The notes beneath the pieces are model-generated. The model was not told the DNA's origin and ran no database searches. It saw only the letters and a program-made list of their open reading frames with translations. Of a stretch of DNA of 64,000 nucleotides, positions 53,763 through 62,317 are shown one piece after another. A program made the translations under genes and the position numbers. Position 1 is the stretch's first letter. Every line of letters starts with the position of its first letter. Source of the DNA: an uncultured Eubacteriales bacterium (GTDB lineage Bacteria > Bacillota > Clostridia > Lachnospirales > Lachnospiraceae); the NCBI GenBank assembly GCA_900548855.1, contig URMF01000002.1, positions 65,524 to 129,523 on the forward strand, read 5' to 3'.

Positions 53763-53773
53763 CCTGTCTCTCT

Positions 53774-53812
53774 AAACGCCGGGAATTACATTTTGTGCAT
53801 TTTCCGGCGTTT
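53774..53812 (+). terminator. Terminator of the Uma2-family gene
   Basis: 9-bp stem AAACGCCGG/CCGGCGTTT with a 21-nt loop followed by ATTTATTTCTTTTT. Confidence 0.7.
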
Positions 53813-53831
53813 ATTTATTTCTTTTTCCCTA

Positions 53832-53884
53832 TTGACAAATTTATTTGTCAATGATATGATTCATATGACAAATAAATTTGTCAT
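53832..53884 (+). promoter_or_regulatory. Promoter with two operators upstream of the XRE regulator
   Basis: Two dyads, TTGACAAAT..ATTTGTCAA (53832-53851) and ATGACAAAT..ATTTGTCAT (53865-53884), flank the -10. The -35 TTGACA (53832-53837) is part of the first dyad; -10 TATGAT (53855-53860) is 17 bp away. Strongly suggests autorepression. Confidence 0.8.
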
Positions 53885-53926
53885 TTTGCAAGTTTTTTAT
53901 GTCAATTTAATTTAGGAGATGATAAT

Positions 53927-54163
53927 ATGCCGCTTTATAACCGGTTGAAGGAATACCGTGCACGGATTTCCGTCAACCAACAGGAAATGGGCGCCTTAGT
54001 AGGCACCTCGAGACAGACCATTAGTCTGATTGAACGTGGGGATTATTCCCCTTCCGTAACGCTTGCCCTGAAAATTGCCAGGGTATTTGATGTTCCGGTG
54101 GAAGATATTTTTTATTATGAGGATGAAAATGAAGGAGAAGAAGAATATGAAAACAAAAAATGA
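53927..54163 (+). CDS. XRE-family (Cro/C1-type) small regulator
   Basis: 78 residues, AGGAG seven bases upstream. Helix-turn-helix QEMGALVGTSRQTISLIERGDYSPSVTLALKIARVF with the usual VEDIFYYED ending. It resembles the YgzD-type regulators paired with DUF3169 genes. It overlaps the next gene by 17 bp and probably represses both from the twin operators. Confidence 0.92.
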   Translation: MPLYNRLKEYRARISVNQQEMGALVGTSRQTISLIERGDYSPSVTLALKIARVFDVPVEDIFYYEDENEGEEEYENKK

Positions 54164-54962
54164 AACCGTTACTGCCGACACCCCACAATACATTACCAGA
54201 ACAAAGAAAAAATTTGTCATCCGGATGATACTCTCATTGCTTGCCGGTGCAGTAGTTGGCTTTTTAGCCGCCTTATGTGTAAATACTTTGAAAGAAGGTA
54301 CTACAGGAGCTACAAAAACAATACTCCAAAAGCTTTCATTTATACAGCTTTACATCTTTCCATGGCTCATGCTTGCATTTACTGTTATCTGTATCATTAT
54401 CAATGAACACTTTATGAAAAAAAGCCAGATACAGATTGATACCTGGGATGGTGAGGATGATGAACACATTAACCTTGCAGACCTCTATTTAAATAAAACC
54501 AGTCTGGTATCCAATATCCAGGTTGTGGGCATCCAGATTTTTTTTGCAATCACAACCTATAGCCTGATGGAAAACTTGCAGTCTGCAATCGACTCCACCA
54601 TGATTTTAATCACCGTTGTCATTTATTTTATAGGTCTGCTCAGCTCTATTTTCCAGCAAAACCATCTCATCCGGCTTATAAAAGAATATGCACCTGAGAA
54701 AAAGGGCATCATTTACGACAAGAACTTCCACGACGTCTGGCTTGCCAGCTGTGATGAGGCAGAACAGCACATGATATACGAGGCAGCCTATAAAACCTTC
54801 CGGTTTATGAACCGTGTATTTTCCATCTGCCTTACCGCTGCAATCATCGCCGGCATGTTCTTTCCGATTGGTATCCTCTGTGCCATTGTAACTGGTCTGC
54901 TCTGGCTTATCATGGCAGTGTATTACTCAAAGGAATGCATAAAGCTGGAAAACAAGCGGTGA
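54147..54962 (+). CDS. DUF3169-family membrane protein
   Basis: 271 residues from ATG 54147 (AAGGAG ten bases upstream, inside the XRE gene). About six hydrophobic segments: two near the N-terminus (~20-40, ~60-80), two in the middle (~125-145, ~155-175) and two near the C-terminus. The cytoplasmic stretch KGIIYDKNFHDVWLASCDEAEQHMIYEAAYKTF is typical of the family. Function unknown; translationally coupled to the XRE regulator. Confidence 0.85.
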   Translation: MKTKNETVTADTPQYITRTKKKFVIRMILSLLAGAVVGFLAALCVNTLKEGTTGATKTILQKLSFIQLYIFPWLMLAFTVICIIINEHFMKKSQIQIDTWDGEDDEHINLADLYLNKTSLVSNIQVVGIQIFFAITTYSLMENLQSAIDSTMILITVVIYFIGLLSSIFQQNHLIRLIKEYAPEKKGIIYDKNFHDVWLASCDEAEQHMIYEAAYKTFRFMNRVFSICLTAAIIAGMFFPIGILCAIVTGLLWLIMAVYYSKECIKLENKR

Positions 54963-54993
54963 GCCTGCAAAAAAAGGAAAACAAAAATCATAT

Positions 54994-55057
54994 AAATCAC
55001 CTTTCTTTCTATTAATTCATAGCTGCTGAACACTTCTATTATGAAGGAAAGGTGATT
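54994..55057. repeat. Inverted repeat after the DUF3169 gene
   Basis: AATCACCTTTC (54995-55005) pairs with GAAAGGTGATT (55047-55057) across a 41-nt loop. No T-run follows closely; a weak terminator or remnant is possible. Confidence 0.4.
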
Positions 55058-55095
55058 ATGGTAATTCTATTTATTATTTTATTTCTTAATATATA

Positions 55096-56019
55096 CTATC
55101 TCACCAACACATTCCAATAATACTCTATATGATAGTTTGATAATTGGGTTTCCCCCAAAATAACTGCTCCAAGCCTATAATTTCCGGAGGAATCCTTCAC
55201 AAATGCAAGCTGCGTCGGAACTGTTTTGCTCGTATAATCAATAAAACTATCTGTGTCTTTGCCGTATTGTCCATTTGCCTGCACAATTATCACGCTCTGA
55301 TTTCCCTCTGTCTCCACATCTACATTCTGTATTACAAAATTTTTGCCAAGCCTAGAGCTATAATTTTCTTCGCTATCTGGAACAGGACTGTCCATAAATG
55401 CTGCTACAGCGTTCCGGACTGCCTTATCCCCATTCAATATCGCTGCTCCATAATTTGTAAAGGCTGCCACATAATTTACAACCCATGCCACAAGTACTAT
55501 AAGCGTCGCAATACAAACCCAACCGCCCCATGGGCTGGCACCATTTACATGCTTATCCCTCTTAAGCGGATAAACAGGGTAAAACAGCCAAGCCAGCAGA
55601 ACCAAAGATATTTTTCTCTCATACAACACATTTACCAAAATGGCATCCACAACAAACACCACCCCACAAAAAGTAAAAAACCCGGCAAATTTCATAAAAT
55701 TGAAAAATATATCTATCCTCGGCTGTGTTACACACCATATCATAGCTATTATCATAAGCAGCATACATACATAAACTGCAATCCTTCCAAGCTTCACCAC
55801 AATATGTATATTACTTACCGTACTTCTATATGAACTTCTATCATAAACACCGGTATTGCTGATTGAACGGGTTACCACCGGCTCCTCCGGTCTGCCAAAA
55901 TCCCACGGATTTTCCTGATTCTTCTGTCTACCCATTTCCTGCTGTTCCAGTTCGCCTGAAAGGCGCAATCCTCCTGCCTGCTTATCAGGCTTTTCATCAT
56001 TTGCCAGTTTTAATTCCAT
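55096..56019 (-). CDS. Uncharacterised membrane protein
   Basis: 307 residues from ATG 56019 (GAGGAG nine bases upstream; GTG 56025 possible). A polar N-terminus (~70 residues, with NPWDFG) is followed by four hydrophobic segments between ~75 and ~195, then a soluble C-terminal domain (~215-307) rich in beta-strand pattern (NFVIQNVDVETEGNQSVIIVQANGQYG), probably extracellular. Family not recognised. Single gene. Confidence 0.75.
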   Translation of the reverse strand: MELKLANDEKPDKQAGGLRLSGELEQQEMGRQKNQENPWDFGRPEEPVVTRSISNTGVYDRSSYRSTVSNIHIVVKLGRIAVYVCMLLMIIAMIWCVTQPRIDIFFNFMKFAGFFTFCGVVFVVDAILVNVLYERKISLVLLAWLFYPVYPLKRDKHVNGASPWGGWVCIATLIVLVAWVVNYVAAFTNYGAAILNGDKAVRNAVAAFMDSPVPDSEENYSSRLGKNFVIQNVDVETEGNQSVIIVQANGQYGKDTDSFIDYTSKTVPTQLAFVKDSSGNYRLGAVILGETQLSNYHIEYYWNVLVR

Positions 56020-56212
56020 TTTCACTTTCTCCTCATTGTTTTCTTTTACTCTATTTTCTTACACCACCTGTTTTACAAAACACTTGGTGCCACACTTTCC
56101 TTAATGCTTTTATATTTTCAGCCACTCCTGCTATCTCAAACCCACTGCCGGAATAAATACAGCTGTACACAGTGCCGTATTTTCCGGTTTACCTGTTATA
56201 ATGGGCTGCTAA

Positions 56213-56277
56213 TTGCGATACGGATATTCTCCGCATCATAAATATAACTTACTACGCCTGCTTCCACAAGACGGTTT
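56213..56277 (-). pseudogene. 65-bp relic of an RHS repeat gene
   Basis: The segment aligns with 58279-58340 of RHS copy 1 and would encode NRLVEAGVVSYIYDAENIRI, a YD-repeat unit, against NRLVETGGVSYTYDAENTRI in the intact copies. It marks the far end of a once longer RHS array. The rest of the 56026-56400 gap shows nothing convincing. Confidence 0.75.
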
Positions 56278-56400
56278 ACATCATATTATAGATATCATAG
56301 AAATGATACATACCATTACAAATATTGATGTTTAATAAAAATATTATAATATATTTTAACATTTAATATACTTTCTCTGATATTAAATTAAAATATGTTC

Positions 56401-56850
56401 TCACTCCCATTTATCAACTACCAACCACATATTTGCATCATCATATAATTTTATTTTACATTTAACTGATTTATTAATACATATCGATTCATTGCCTTTA
56501 TATACTGCAATAAAGTCCTTACCAATAATAATACTCCCTTGTGGATAAAAATACTTACATATTCCTTGCACACAAGTGCCAATAGAATATTTTTTTTTAG
56601 TTTTCTCCCATCGTTTCACATATTTTTTTAAGACAGATTGCCATACATTTTCAAATTTATGCTTTGTTAAATACTTAACATCACCTTCTAAGTATGCTTC
56701 AATAATTGGATTTTCTGCCAAACAATCTTCCTGGCATGAAACGTGAAATTCATTATATTCATCAAAAACTATCTGCCTATTTGCATAGTTATCATCCTCT
56801 ATCTCAAACTAATACTTTTCTTTATCTAATTCCAATAACAAATATTTCAT
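56401..56850 (-). pseudogene. Immunity-like gene interrupted by one in-frame stop codon
   Basis: From ATG 56850 (GAGGT upstream) the frame reads MKYLLLELDKEKY, then TAG (56809-56811), then FEIEDDNYANRQIVFDEYNEF and on to the natural stop at 56401, about 148 codons in one frame. A CAG-to-TAG change would explain the break. The downstream part alone could start at TTG 56721 (106 residues). Position directly after a HYD1-type toxin, and overlap of 4 bp with it, mark it as the cognate immunity gene. No named family recognised; AT-rich. Confidence 0.75.
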
Positions 56851-57207
56851 ATACCTATACCTCGACTATTTTTTTCTACTACTCCTGTACCCACAATTCT
56901 ACCCGTTAAACCCAATGGAGAATCATTAAAAATTGCAAATACACCATCACGACCTTTAATTACATCTAAATCTGTCACATCAACTTCAACATAATGTGTA
57001 TATTTATATTTATTGGGAATAGTAATAAATTTTTTAGCCAGACTTACTAGAGTTTGATTATCTAGCTTTATATCTGTCAAATACTGACCATTACCATATC
57101 TAGCATCTTTAAGATTATTTGCTTTCAAAGATGGGTTCAGTTTCTGAGAATCAACTATACCATTCATACCCTTTTCATTAGTATTAATGATATAATGTTT
57201 TTCTTTT
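56847..57207 (-). pseudogene. HYD1-type ADP-ribosyltransferase toxin domain, out of frame with its RHS carrier
   Basis: In one frame this encodes HYIINTNEKGMNGI...LNPSLKANNLKDARYGNGQYLTDI...LGLTGRIVGTGV, which carries the conserved features of the HYD1-signature ART toxins (His-Tyr start, DARYGxGQY, N-x-x-x-L-x-L-x-G-R-I). It should be the C-terminal end of the RHS protein at 57184-58570, but the frames differ by one base in the T/A-run at 57198-57207. An upstream start in this frame (57236) would give only a 129-residue fragment lacking the carrier. Confidence 0.78.
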
Positions 57208-58570
57208 ACCGCCCTTATAAAACGGATTAACAACAAACCCTCTGTTCCGGTTCATCCGTCCGGAACCAGAAGAACTAAATCCCTTGCTGATTTTGCTGGC
57301 TAACTTCCCGGCGCCCTCCTGCACTGCTGTCTTTAACTTCGGCAATGCCTTGTTCGCAAGGTTTTTCAGCTTATTCGCTCCCCAATTAGCCGCTTTTCCC
57401 ATTGCCAAGCCTGCCACCATTGCGCCTGCCGTATAGGTCATGGCTTCCCCGACAGACTTCCCTTCCCTGCGGGCCTGCATATAGGTATCATAGTTTGCTT
57501 TCATTCCAGCCGCTGTGTTTCCGACTTTTCCAGCCGCCTTGCACAAATCCGCAATCCTGTCCGCTGTCTTCATGGCTTTTGCTGCCTTACTCATCTTTGC
57601 CACTCCGGCTATGACCGTTCCAACGGCAGGGATTCCGCAGGCAAAGGAAATTGCCGCATTGACATAGTCGCCTTCTGCCGCATACAATATACCGTTTACG
57701 ATATCCGCCCCGTCAAACACCAGTCCTGCCCAATCCAGCGCATTATGCAGCCATTGATACTTGCTCTTCTGCCCCTGGTCATTGGCGTCCTCACCGCATA
57801 ACCCAAATGGGTCTACCATGCTTACCGGATTCCCTTCGCAGTATGCATACCGGTTCAGGCTCTGGCTGCTTCCGATATCTCCTACCTTGATATCCGGGTT
57901 GATGAAACGCTTGATATCCGGGTTATAGTATCTTGCCCGCATATAGTACAGACCGTTACTGTCTGTTGTTACACCATAGCTTCCGTTATACAGGAACCGT
58001 ATCTTTGTGATTGGTGCTTTTAAGAGCTCCCCATAAGTTCCATAAGAGAACCGCTCTACGGCATGCCCGTCCTTTGCAGTAATCAATGTGGTGGAACCAA
58101 TGTTGTCATAGTGGTACGCATAGTACTTCCCGGTTCCACTGTTGTACTGGGCTGCCAGTCCTTCCGCACCGTAGTAATACGTTGTTTCCGTATTGTCAGC
58201 CTCATAAGCCACCAAAAGCCTGCTTAAAGACCCTCCAGTGTCGGTAACATATTCCGTTGTCAGTCCGTTCTCGGTCGTTGCAATTCTTGTATTCTCCGCA
58301 TCATAAGTATAACTTACTCCGCCCGTTTCTACAAGACGGTTTCTGCAGTCATAGGTTAATTCCTGCATGACACCGTCCACCGGACCGTAAGTCATATTTC
58401 CCTTTTCGTCATATCTTACCTTCTGTCCGTTATAGGTCACTAAACGGTTGGCGTCATTATAGGTCATGGTGACTGTTTCCAGCACATCCGGGTTCTGGCT
58501 GTTGGTGGTGGTCTTTTTGGTTACCTCGCCAAATACGTCATAGTCGTAATGGTTTTCTTGTAAAGCGGTT
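57184..58570 (-). CDS. RHS core C-terminal module, copy 1 (N-terminally truncated)
   Basis: The frame opens right after a TAA at 58570 with ALQENHYDYDVFGEV; the first usable start is GTG 58485 (433 residues). YD repeats (LTYDCRNRLVETGGVSYTYDAENTRI) lead to the RHS-associated core (YYMRARYYNPDIKRFINPD...NRYAYCEGNPVSMVDPFGL, residues ~165-225), a ~170-residue Gly/Ala-rich pre-toxin region, and the junction VVNPFYKGG. It then stops after KRKTLYH because of the frameshift. No promoter, signal or N-terminal domain: an orphan cassette. Confidence 0.82.
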
Positions 58571-58624
58571 TAAGAAAATGATTCCTGGCAGTGCAAATAT
58601 TGGTGTGTGGTAAGAATTAAAATT
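57205..58624. repeat. 1.42-kb direct repeat, unit 1
   Basis: Nearly identical to 60066-61485 at a constant offset of 2,861 bp. Differences cluster in the first ~130 bp (toward the toxin). It includes 54 bp upstream of the stop codon that truncates the RHS frame. Confidence 0.9.
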
Positions 58625-58823
58625 TTTTCACAAATAGCATTCTTAATCAACTGCATCTATATCTCGTATACCTAAGAACAAAGTTCACCCTCAGTAGTCC
58701 ATTTCTTCTGGTAATGGACTAAAAATAAATTTGCACCTCATCATATTGCATTGCCATGGTAAACAAAATCTTCTAGCCTACTGGTGTAACATTTCGTGAT
58801 AATAAAACATCATCAAATTTATA
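58625..58823. other. AT-rich stretch with no intact gene
   Basis: Only short interrupted frames are present on the minus strand (for example MQYDEVQIYF then stops); it may hold another decayed immunity gene. Confidence 0.3.
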
Positions 58824-59058
58824 TTAATTATTTATTGATGCTTTTAACATTTGCAAAAAATAAAGGCATGCATCACTTTCATTATCAAATCTTTGATAGG
58901 CATTATTTTGATTTCCTCTTTCATCAATATAAAAGCATTCCCAATAAGTATATACTTGTCGAAATATATATATCAGATGATATGCTTTCATTTATAGAAT
59001 AACTTCTTTTTGGAATATTTAATTCATCAAGTGTTGCTTTCAATTCCCCTACATTCAT
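58824..59058 (-). pseudogene. Frameshifted immunity gene of a TNT-type toxin
   Basis: From ATG 59058, two bases after the toxin stop, the frame reads MNVGELKATLDELNIPKRSY. After about 30 codons the meaningful frame shifts to one reading YTYWECFYIDERGNQNNAYQ, then RFDNESDACLYFLQMLK, ending at 58824. Together these match the small immunity proteins that follow TNT toxins (MxVxELKxxLxxxxIPxxxY ... YxERGNKxxxxxFxxExxACxYF), as I recall them. Neither half is functional alone. Confidence 0.7.
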
Positions 59059-59060
59059 TA

Positions 59061-59279
59061 TCAATTTCCTCCAACTTGTTTTATTATGCCTTTCTTCAAT
59101 AAAACTTCCACACTTACAGGCGATCGATATTGTGTTCCTAACCCAATTTTTCCAAATGCTGGAGCTATTGTTGATTGTTCAACTTCAAATGGTTTAACAA
59201 CCTCAAATTGTCTATATTTAATATTGTTTCCAAGTGAGCCAAATGCCTCATTAACTTTTTATCCAAATTAGAGTCTCCG
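59061..59279 (-). pseudogene. C-terminal remnant of a TNT-type NAD+ glycohydrolase toxin
   Basis: One frame encodes EAFGSLGNNIKYRQFEVVKP, then FEVEQSTIAPAFGKIGLGTQ, then YRSPVSVEVLLKKGII and a stop, matching the end of TNT (tuberculosis necrotizing toxin) domains: KPFEVxxGxIAPxFGxxGxGxQY and a final SVxxLLxxGII. Upstream GGDSNLDKK is in another frame and is preceded by a TAA, so only the last ~70 residues survive and they are frameshifted. No RHS core is attached. Confidence 0.72.
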
Positions 59280-59340
59280 CCTTATTTACAAAATTAATTA
59301 CTGCAATTATATTATTCTCGATAAAGACTCTTTACCATTA

Positions 59341-59727
59341 TTATTCAAGCTGATGTCCATCTTCCAAAAAATGGGTACGGTTCTCAAAGCTGACTTCTGC
59401 ATCTGCTTTAAATTCATCAGAGTTACATAATACAGGGTTCAATATATCCGTAATTATTGCATAACCCACTATATTACTACCTTCATACATTGCCAATTTT
59501 TTCCCTATCCACAAACTATGTGGATAAGCTTCTGGAGAAATAAAAGTAATTGTCCCTCTAAGTTCTCCGCTAGAGACATCTTGTAGATTATAATAACTGT
59601 GCATTCCTGTAGTTAAGTAATTTTCACATATCAAATGAGATGGTCTGTAGCCTTCATAAATATTGCCTTTTCTATATCCTACAAACTCAAATACTGCTTC
59701 CACATCTGGTTTTGATTGCATCTGCAT
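59341..59727 (-). CDS. Candidate immunity protein resembling EF-Tu domain III
   Basis: 128 residues (ATG 59727; ATG 59721 has better spacing to AAAGGGG). The central part, GYRPSHLICENYLTTGMHSY...GTITFISPEAYPHSLWIGKKLAMYEGSNIVGYAIITDIL, follows the pattern of the third beta-barrel of elongation factor Tu (F-x-x-GYRP ... ALREGxxxVGxGxIxxI). It starts 11 bp after the toxin-bearing RHS copy 2, the position of an immunity gene. It might neutralise the toxin by mimicking its target or simply use the barrel fold. Confidence 0.65.
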   Translation of the reverse strand: MQMQSKPDVEAVFEFVGYRKGNIYEGYRPSHLICENYLTTGMHSYYNLQDVSSGELRGTITFISPEAYPHSLWIGKKLAMYEGSNIVGYAIITDILNPVLCNSDEFKADAEVSFENRTHFLEDGHQLE

Positions 59728-59738
59728 TCACCCCTTTC

Positions 59739-61346
59739 CTAGAAAACATGTTCTATATTTATTATATTTCTATTAAATATATCCAACATTTCTGGTTCAA
59801 CTACAGGTGTCCCAGATTTAAATATTGCACTATCCAAATTCATATGATTTAACTGATTATATATCTCTTCTGGAATTGTCACTTTAATAATTGCAGCCTT
59901 ATCACTATTAATAGCTTTATTGGCAAACTCAAGAGTTTCTTCAAAATTATTTCCAAACTCTTTTACTTGGAATGACATTCCATCTTGTCTTGCTCTAAAG
60001 CCATTTATAGCAAAAATATCATCATATTCTTCTGGACTAACTGCTCTATAAATATCTTTTGTTCCTTTACCACCCTTATAAAATGGATTAACAACAAACC
60101 CTCTGTTCCGGCTCATCCGCCCGGAACCTGAAGAACTCAATCCCTTGCTGATTTTGCTGGCTAACTTCCCGGCGCCTTCCTGCACTGCTGTCTTTAACTT
60201 CGGCAATGCCTTGTTCGCAAGGTTTTTCAGCTTATTCGCTCCCCAATTAGCCGCTTTTCCCATTGCCAAGCCTGCCACCATTGCGCCTGCCGTATAGGTC
60301 ATGGCTTCCCCGACAGACTTCCCTTCCCTGCGGGCCTGCATATAGGTATCATAGTTTGCTTTCATTCCAGCCGCTGTGTTTCCGACTTTTCCAGCCGCCT
60401 TGCACAAATCCGCAATCCTGTCCGCTGTCTTCATGGCTTTTGCTGCCTTACTCATCTTTGCCACTCCGGCTATGACCGTTCCAACGGCAGGGATTCCGCA
60501 GGCAAAGGAAATTGCCGCATTGACATAGTCGCCTTCTGCCGCATACAATATACCGTTTACGATATCCGCCCCGTCAAACACCAGTCCTGCCCAATCCAGC
60601 GCATTATGCAGCCATTGATACTTGCTCTTCTGCCCCTGGTCATTGGCGTCCTCACCGCATAACCCAAATGGGTCTACCATGCTTACCGGATTCCCTTCGC
60701 AGTATGCATACCGGTTCAGGCTCTGGCTGCTTCCGATATCTCCTACCTTGATATCCGGGTTGATGAAACGCTTGATATCCGGGTTATAGTATCTTGCCCG
60801 CATATAGTACAGACCGTTACTGTCTGTTGTTACACCATAGCTTCCGTTATACAGGAACCGTATCTTTGTGATTGGTGCTTTTAAGAGCTCCCCATAAGTT
60901 CCATAAGAGAACCGCTCTACGGCATGCCCGTCCTTTGCAGTAATCAATGTGGTGGAACCAATGTTGTCATAGTGGTACGCATAGTACTTCCCGGTTCCAC
61001 TGTTGTACTGGGCTGCCAGTCCTTCCGCACCGTAGTAATACGTTGTTTCCGTATTGTCAGCCTCATAAGCCACCAAAAGCCTGCTTAAAGACCCTCCAGT
61101 GTCGGTAACATATTCCGTTGTCAGTCCGTTCTCGGTCGTTGCAATTCTTGTATTCTCCGCATCATAAGTATAACTTACTCCGCCCGTTTCTACAAGACGG
61201 TTTCTGCAGTCATAGGTTAATTCCTGCATGACACCGTCCACCGGACCGTAAGTCATATTTCCCTTTTCGTCATATCTTACCTTCTGTCCGTTATAGGTCA
61301 CTAAACGGTTGGCGTCATTATAGGTCATGGTGACTGTTTCCAGCAC
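59739..61346 (-). CDS. RHS core C-terminal module, copy 2, with ART-like toxin domain
   Basis: 535 residues from GTG 61346; the frame is open back to the same TAA as in copy 1 (near 61431). Residues 1-~420 are nearly identical to copy 1 (core YYMRARYY...NPVSMVDPFGL and junction VVNPFYKGG). The unique last ~110 residues (KGTKDIYRAVSPEEYDDIFAINGFRARQ...GMSFQVKEFGNNFEETLEFAN...VVEPEML) look like a small ADP-ribosyltransferase-type toxin (YRAVS Arg; C-terminal acidic motif), which is tentative. It has no N-terminal RHS shell, so it is a silent or displaced cassette unless spliced by recombination. Confidence 0.8.
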   Translation of the reverse strand: MLETVTMTYNDANRLVTYNGQKVRYDEKGNMTYGPVDGVMQELTYDCRNRLVETGGVSYTYDAENTRIATTENGLTTEYVTDTGGSLSRLLVAYEADNTETTYYYGAEGLAAQYNSGTGKYYAYHYDNIGSTTLITAKDGHAVERFSYGTYGELLKAPITKIRFLYNGSYGVTTDSNGLYYMRARYYNPDIKRFINPDIKVGDIGSSQSLNRYAYCEGNPVSMVDPFGLCGEDANDQGQKSKYQWLHNALDWAGLVFDGADIVNGILYAAEGDYVNAAISFACGIPAVGTVIAGVAKMSKAAKAMKTADRIADLCKAAGKVGNTAAGMKANYDTYMQARREGKSVGEAMTYTAGAMVAGLAMGKAANWGANKLKNLANKALPKLKTAVQEGAGKLASKISKGLSSSGSGRMSRNRGFVVNPFYKGGKGTKDIYRAVSPEEYDDIFAINGFRARQDGMSFQVKEFGNNFEETLEFANKAINSDKAAIIKVTIPEEIYNQLNHMNLDSAIFKSGTPVVEPEMLDIFNRNIINIEHVF

Positions 61347-61485
61347 ATCCGGGTTCTGGCTGTTGGTGGTGGTCTTTTTGGTTACCTCGCCAAATACGTC
61401 ATAGTCGTAATGGTTTTCTTGTAAAGCGGTTTAAGAAAATGATTCCTGGCAGTGCAAATATTGGTGTGTGGTAAGAATTAAAATT
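60066..61485. repeat. 1.42-kb direct repeat, unit 2
   Basis: Second copy of 57205-58624 (offset 2,861 bp). Both units end at the same point 54 bp upstream of the truncating stop codon, showing that a whole cassette was duplicated. Confidence 0.9.
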
Positions 61486-61498
61486 ATCTAGAAATAAA

Positions 61499-61783
61499 TT
61501 ATATGTTATTCTTATTTTGAATTTCCGATGCATAATCATACATTTTTAATGACAATATTCTTGAAATCTTACTCATACAATTAATAATCTGTTCAACATC
61601 TGCATCCTCATCTTGTCCAAGTTTTTCAGCCAGGCGGAGCTTTGCATTATAAACCTCTCCATAAAGTTGCTCACATTCCCTGTTTTCACTAAATTCATCT
61701 TCAATACCTATGTCTGCCACCAATAATATATGGTCTAAATCTATGTCTCCATTCATAATTTGATAAATAAGTTCTTTTTGCAT
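61499..61783 (-). CDS. Small helical protein, possibly DUF6809-like or orphan immunity protein
   Basis: 94 residues, AAAGGAG nine bases before the ATG. Almost entirely helical and acidic: YQIMNGDIDLDH...ENRECEQLYGEVYNAKLRLAEKLGQDEDADVEQIINCMSKISRILSLKMYDYA. The layout resembles DUF6809-type proteins common near RHS and toxin islands, but this is from memory. It ends just before the repeat unit of RHS copy 2 and has no toxin directly upstream. Confidence 0.6.
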   Translation of the reverse strand: MQKELIYQIMNGDIDLDHILLVADIGIEDEFSENRECEQLYGEVYNAKLRLAEKLGQDEDADVEQIINCMSKISRILSLKMYDYASEIQNKNNI

Positions 61784-61907
61784 CCTATCTGTCTCCTTTG
61801 TCTCACTTTTACAACCGATTTTAATAGCAATTCAGAGTAATATCAATAGGCATGGTGCAAAAAATGATACAAATTATTTAACAAAATTCGACAAAAGGAG
61901 GGTATTT

Positions 61908-62180
61908 ATGCCAAAGCCAAGAACTTCTTCTGGTGAAAAGAACCTAATTAGCCAGCATCTTATCGCATTAAGAAAACAACATCATCTTTCTCAACGTGAT
62001 TTAGCTCATAAGCTTCAGCTTGCAGGATTTGATATAGATAAGAATGTAATTACCCGAATTGAAACCAATAAAAGATATGTAACCGACATTGAACTTCAGG
62101 CATTCTGCAAAGTATTTAATGTGACCTATGACTATCTCATAGAAGGAAGAATAAACGATGCAGAAAAGGATACTTTATAA
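61908..62180 (+). CDS. XRE-family regulator inside the RHS island
   Basis: 90 residues, AAAGGAGGG five bases before the ATG. HTH segment HLIALRKQHHLSQRDLAHKLQLAGFDIDKNVITRIETNKRYVTDIELQAFCKVFNVTYDYLIEG. It is the only plus-strand gene in the island and the only intact regulator there. Target unknown. Confidence 0.88.
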   Translation: MPKPRTSSGEKNLISQHLIALRKQHHLSQRDLAHKLQLAGFDIDKNVITRIETNKRYVTDIELQAFCKVFNVTYDYLIEGRINDAEKDTL

Positions 62181-62317
62181 ATGCAAAAAGTACCCTTTTC
62201 TATAAACTTTCTTATACATCATACTTCAAATCTACACAATATCAGCTACTACTCCTAACTCAATTGTACTTTCTTAAGACCTTTACAGAATTTTAGGATA
62301 GATACCCAAAGTATGCT

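Noticed and set aside
57198..57207. Programmed -1 ribosomal frameshift joining RHS and HYD1 toxin
   Set aside because: The needed change is +1 (or -2), the sequence does not fit a classical -1 slippery heptamer, and the immunity gene is also broken; decay is simpler.
58796..59002. 68-residue plus-strand open frame in the RHS island
   Set aside because: It is opposite the frameshifted immunity gene, has no ribosome site, and the minus-strand reading is more convincing.
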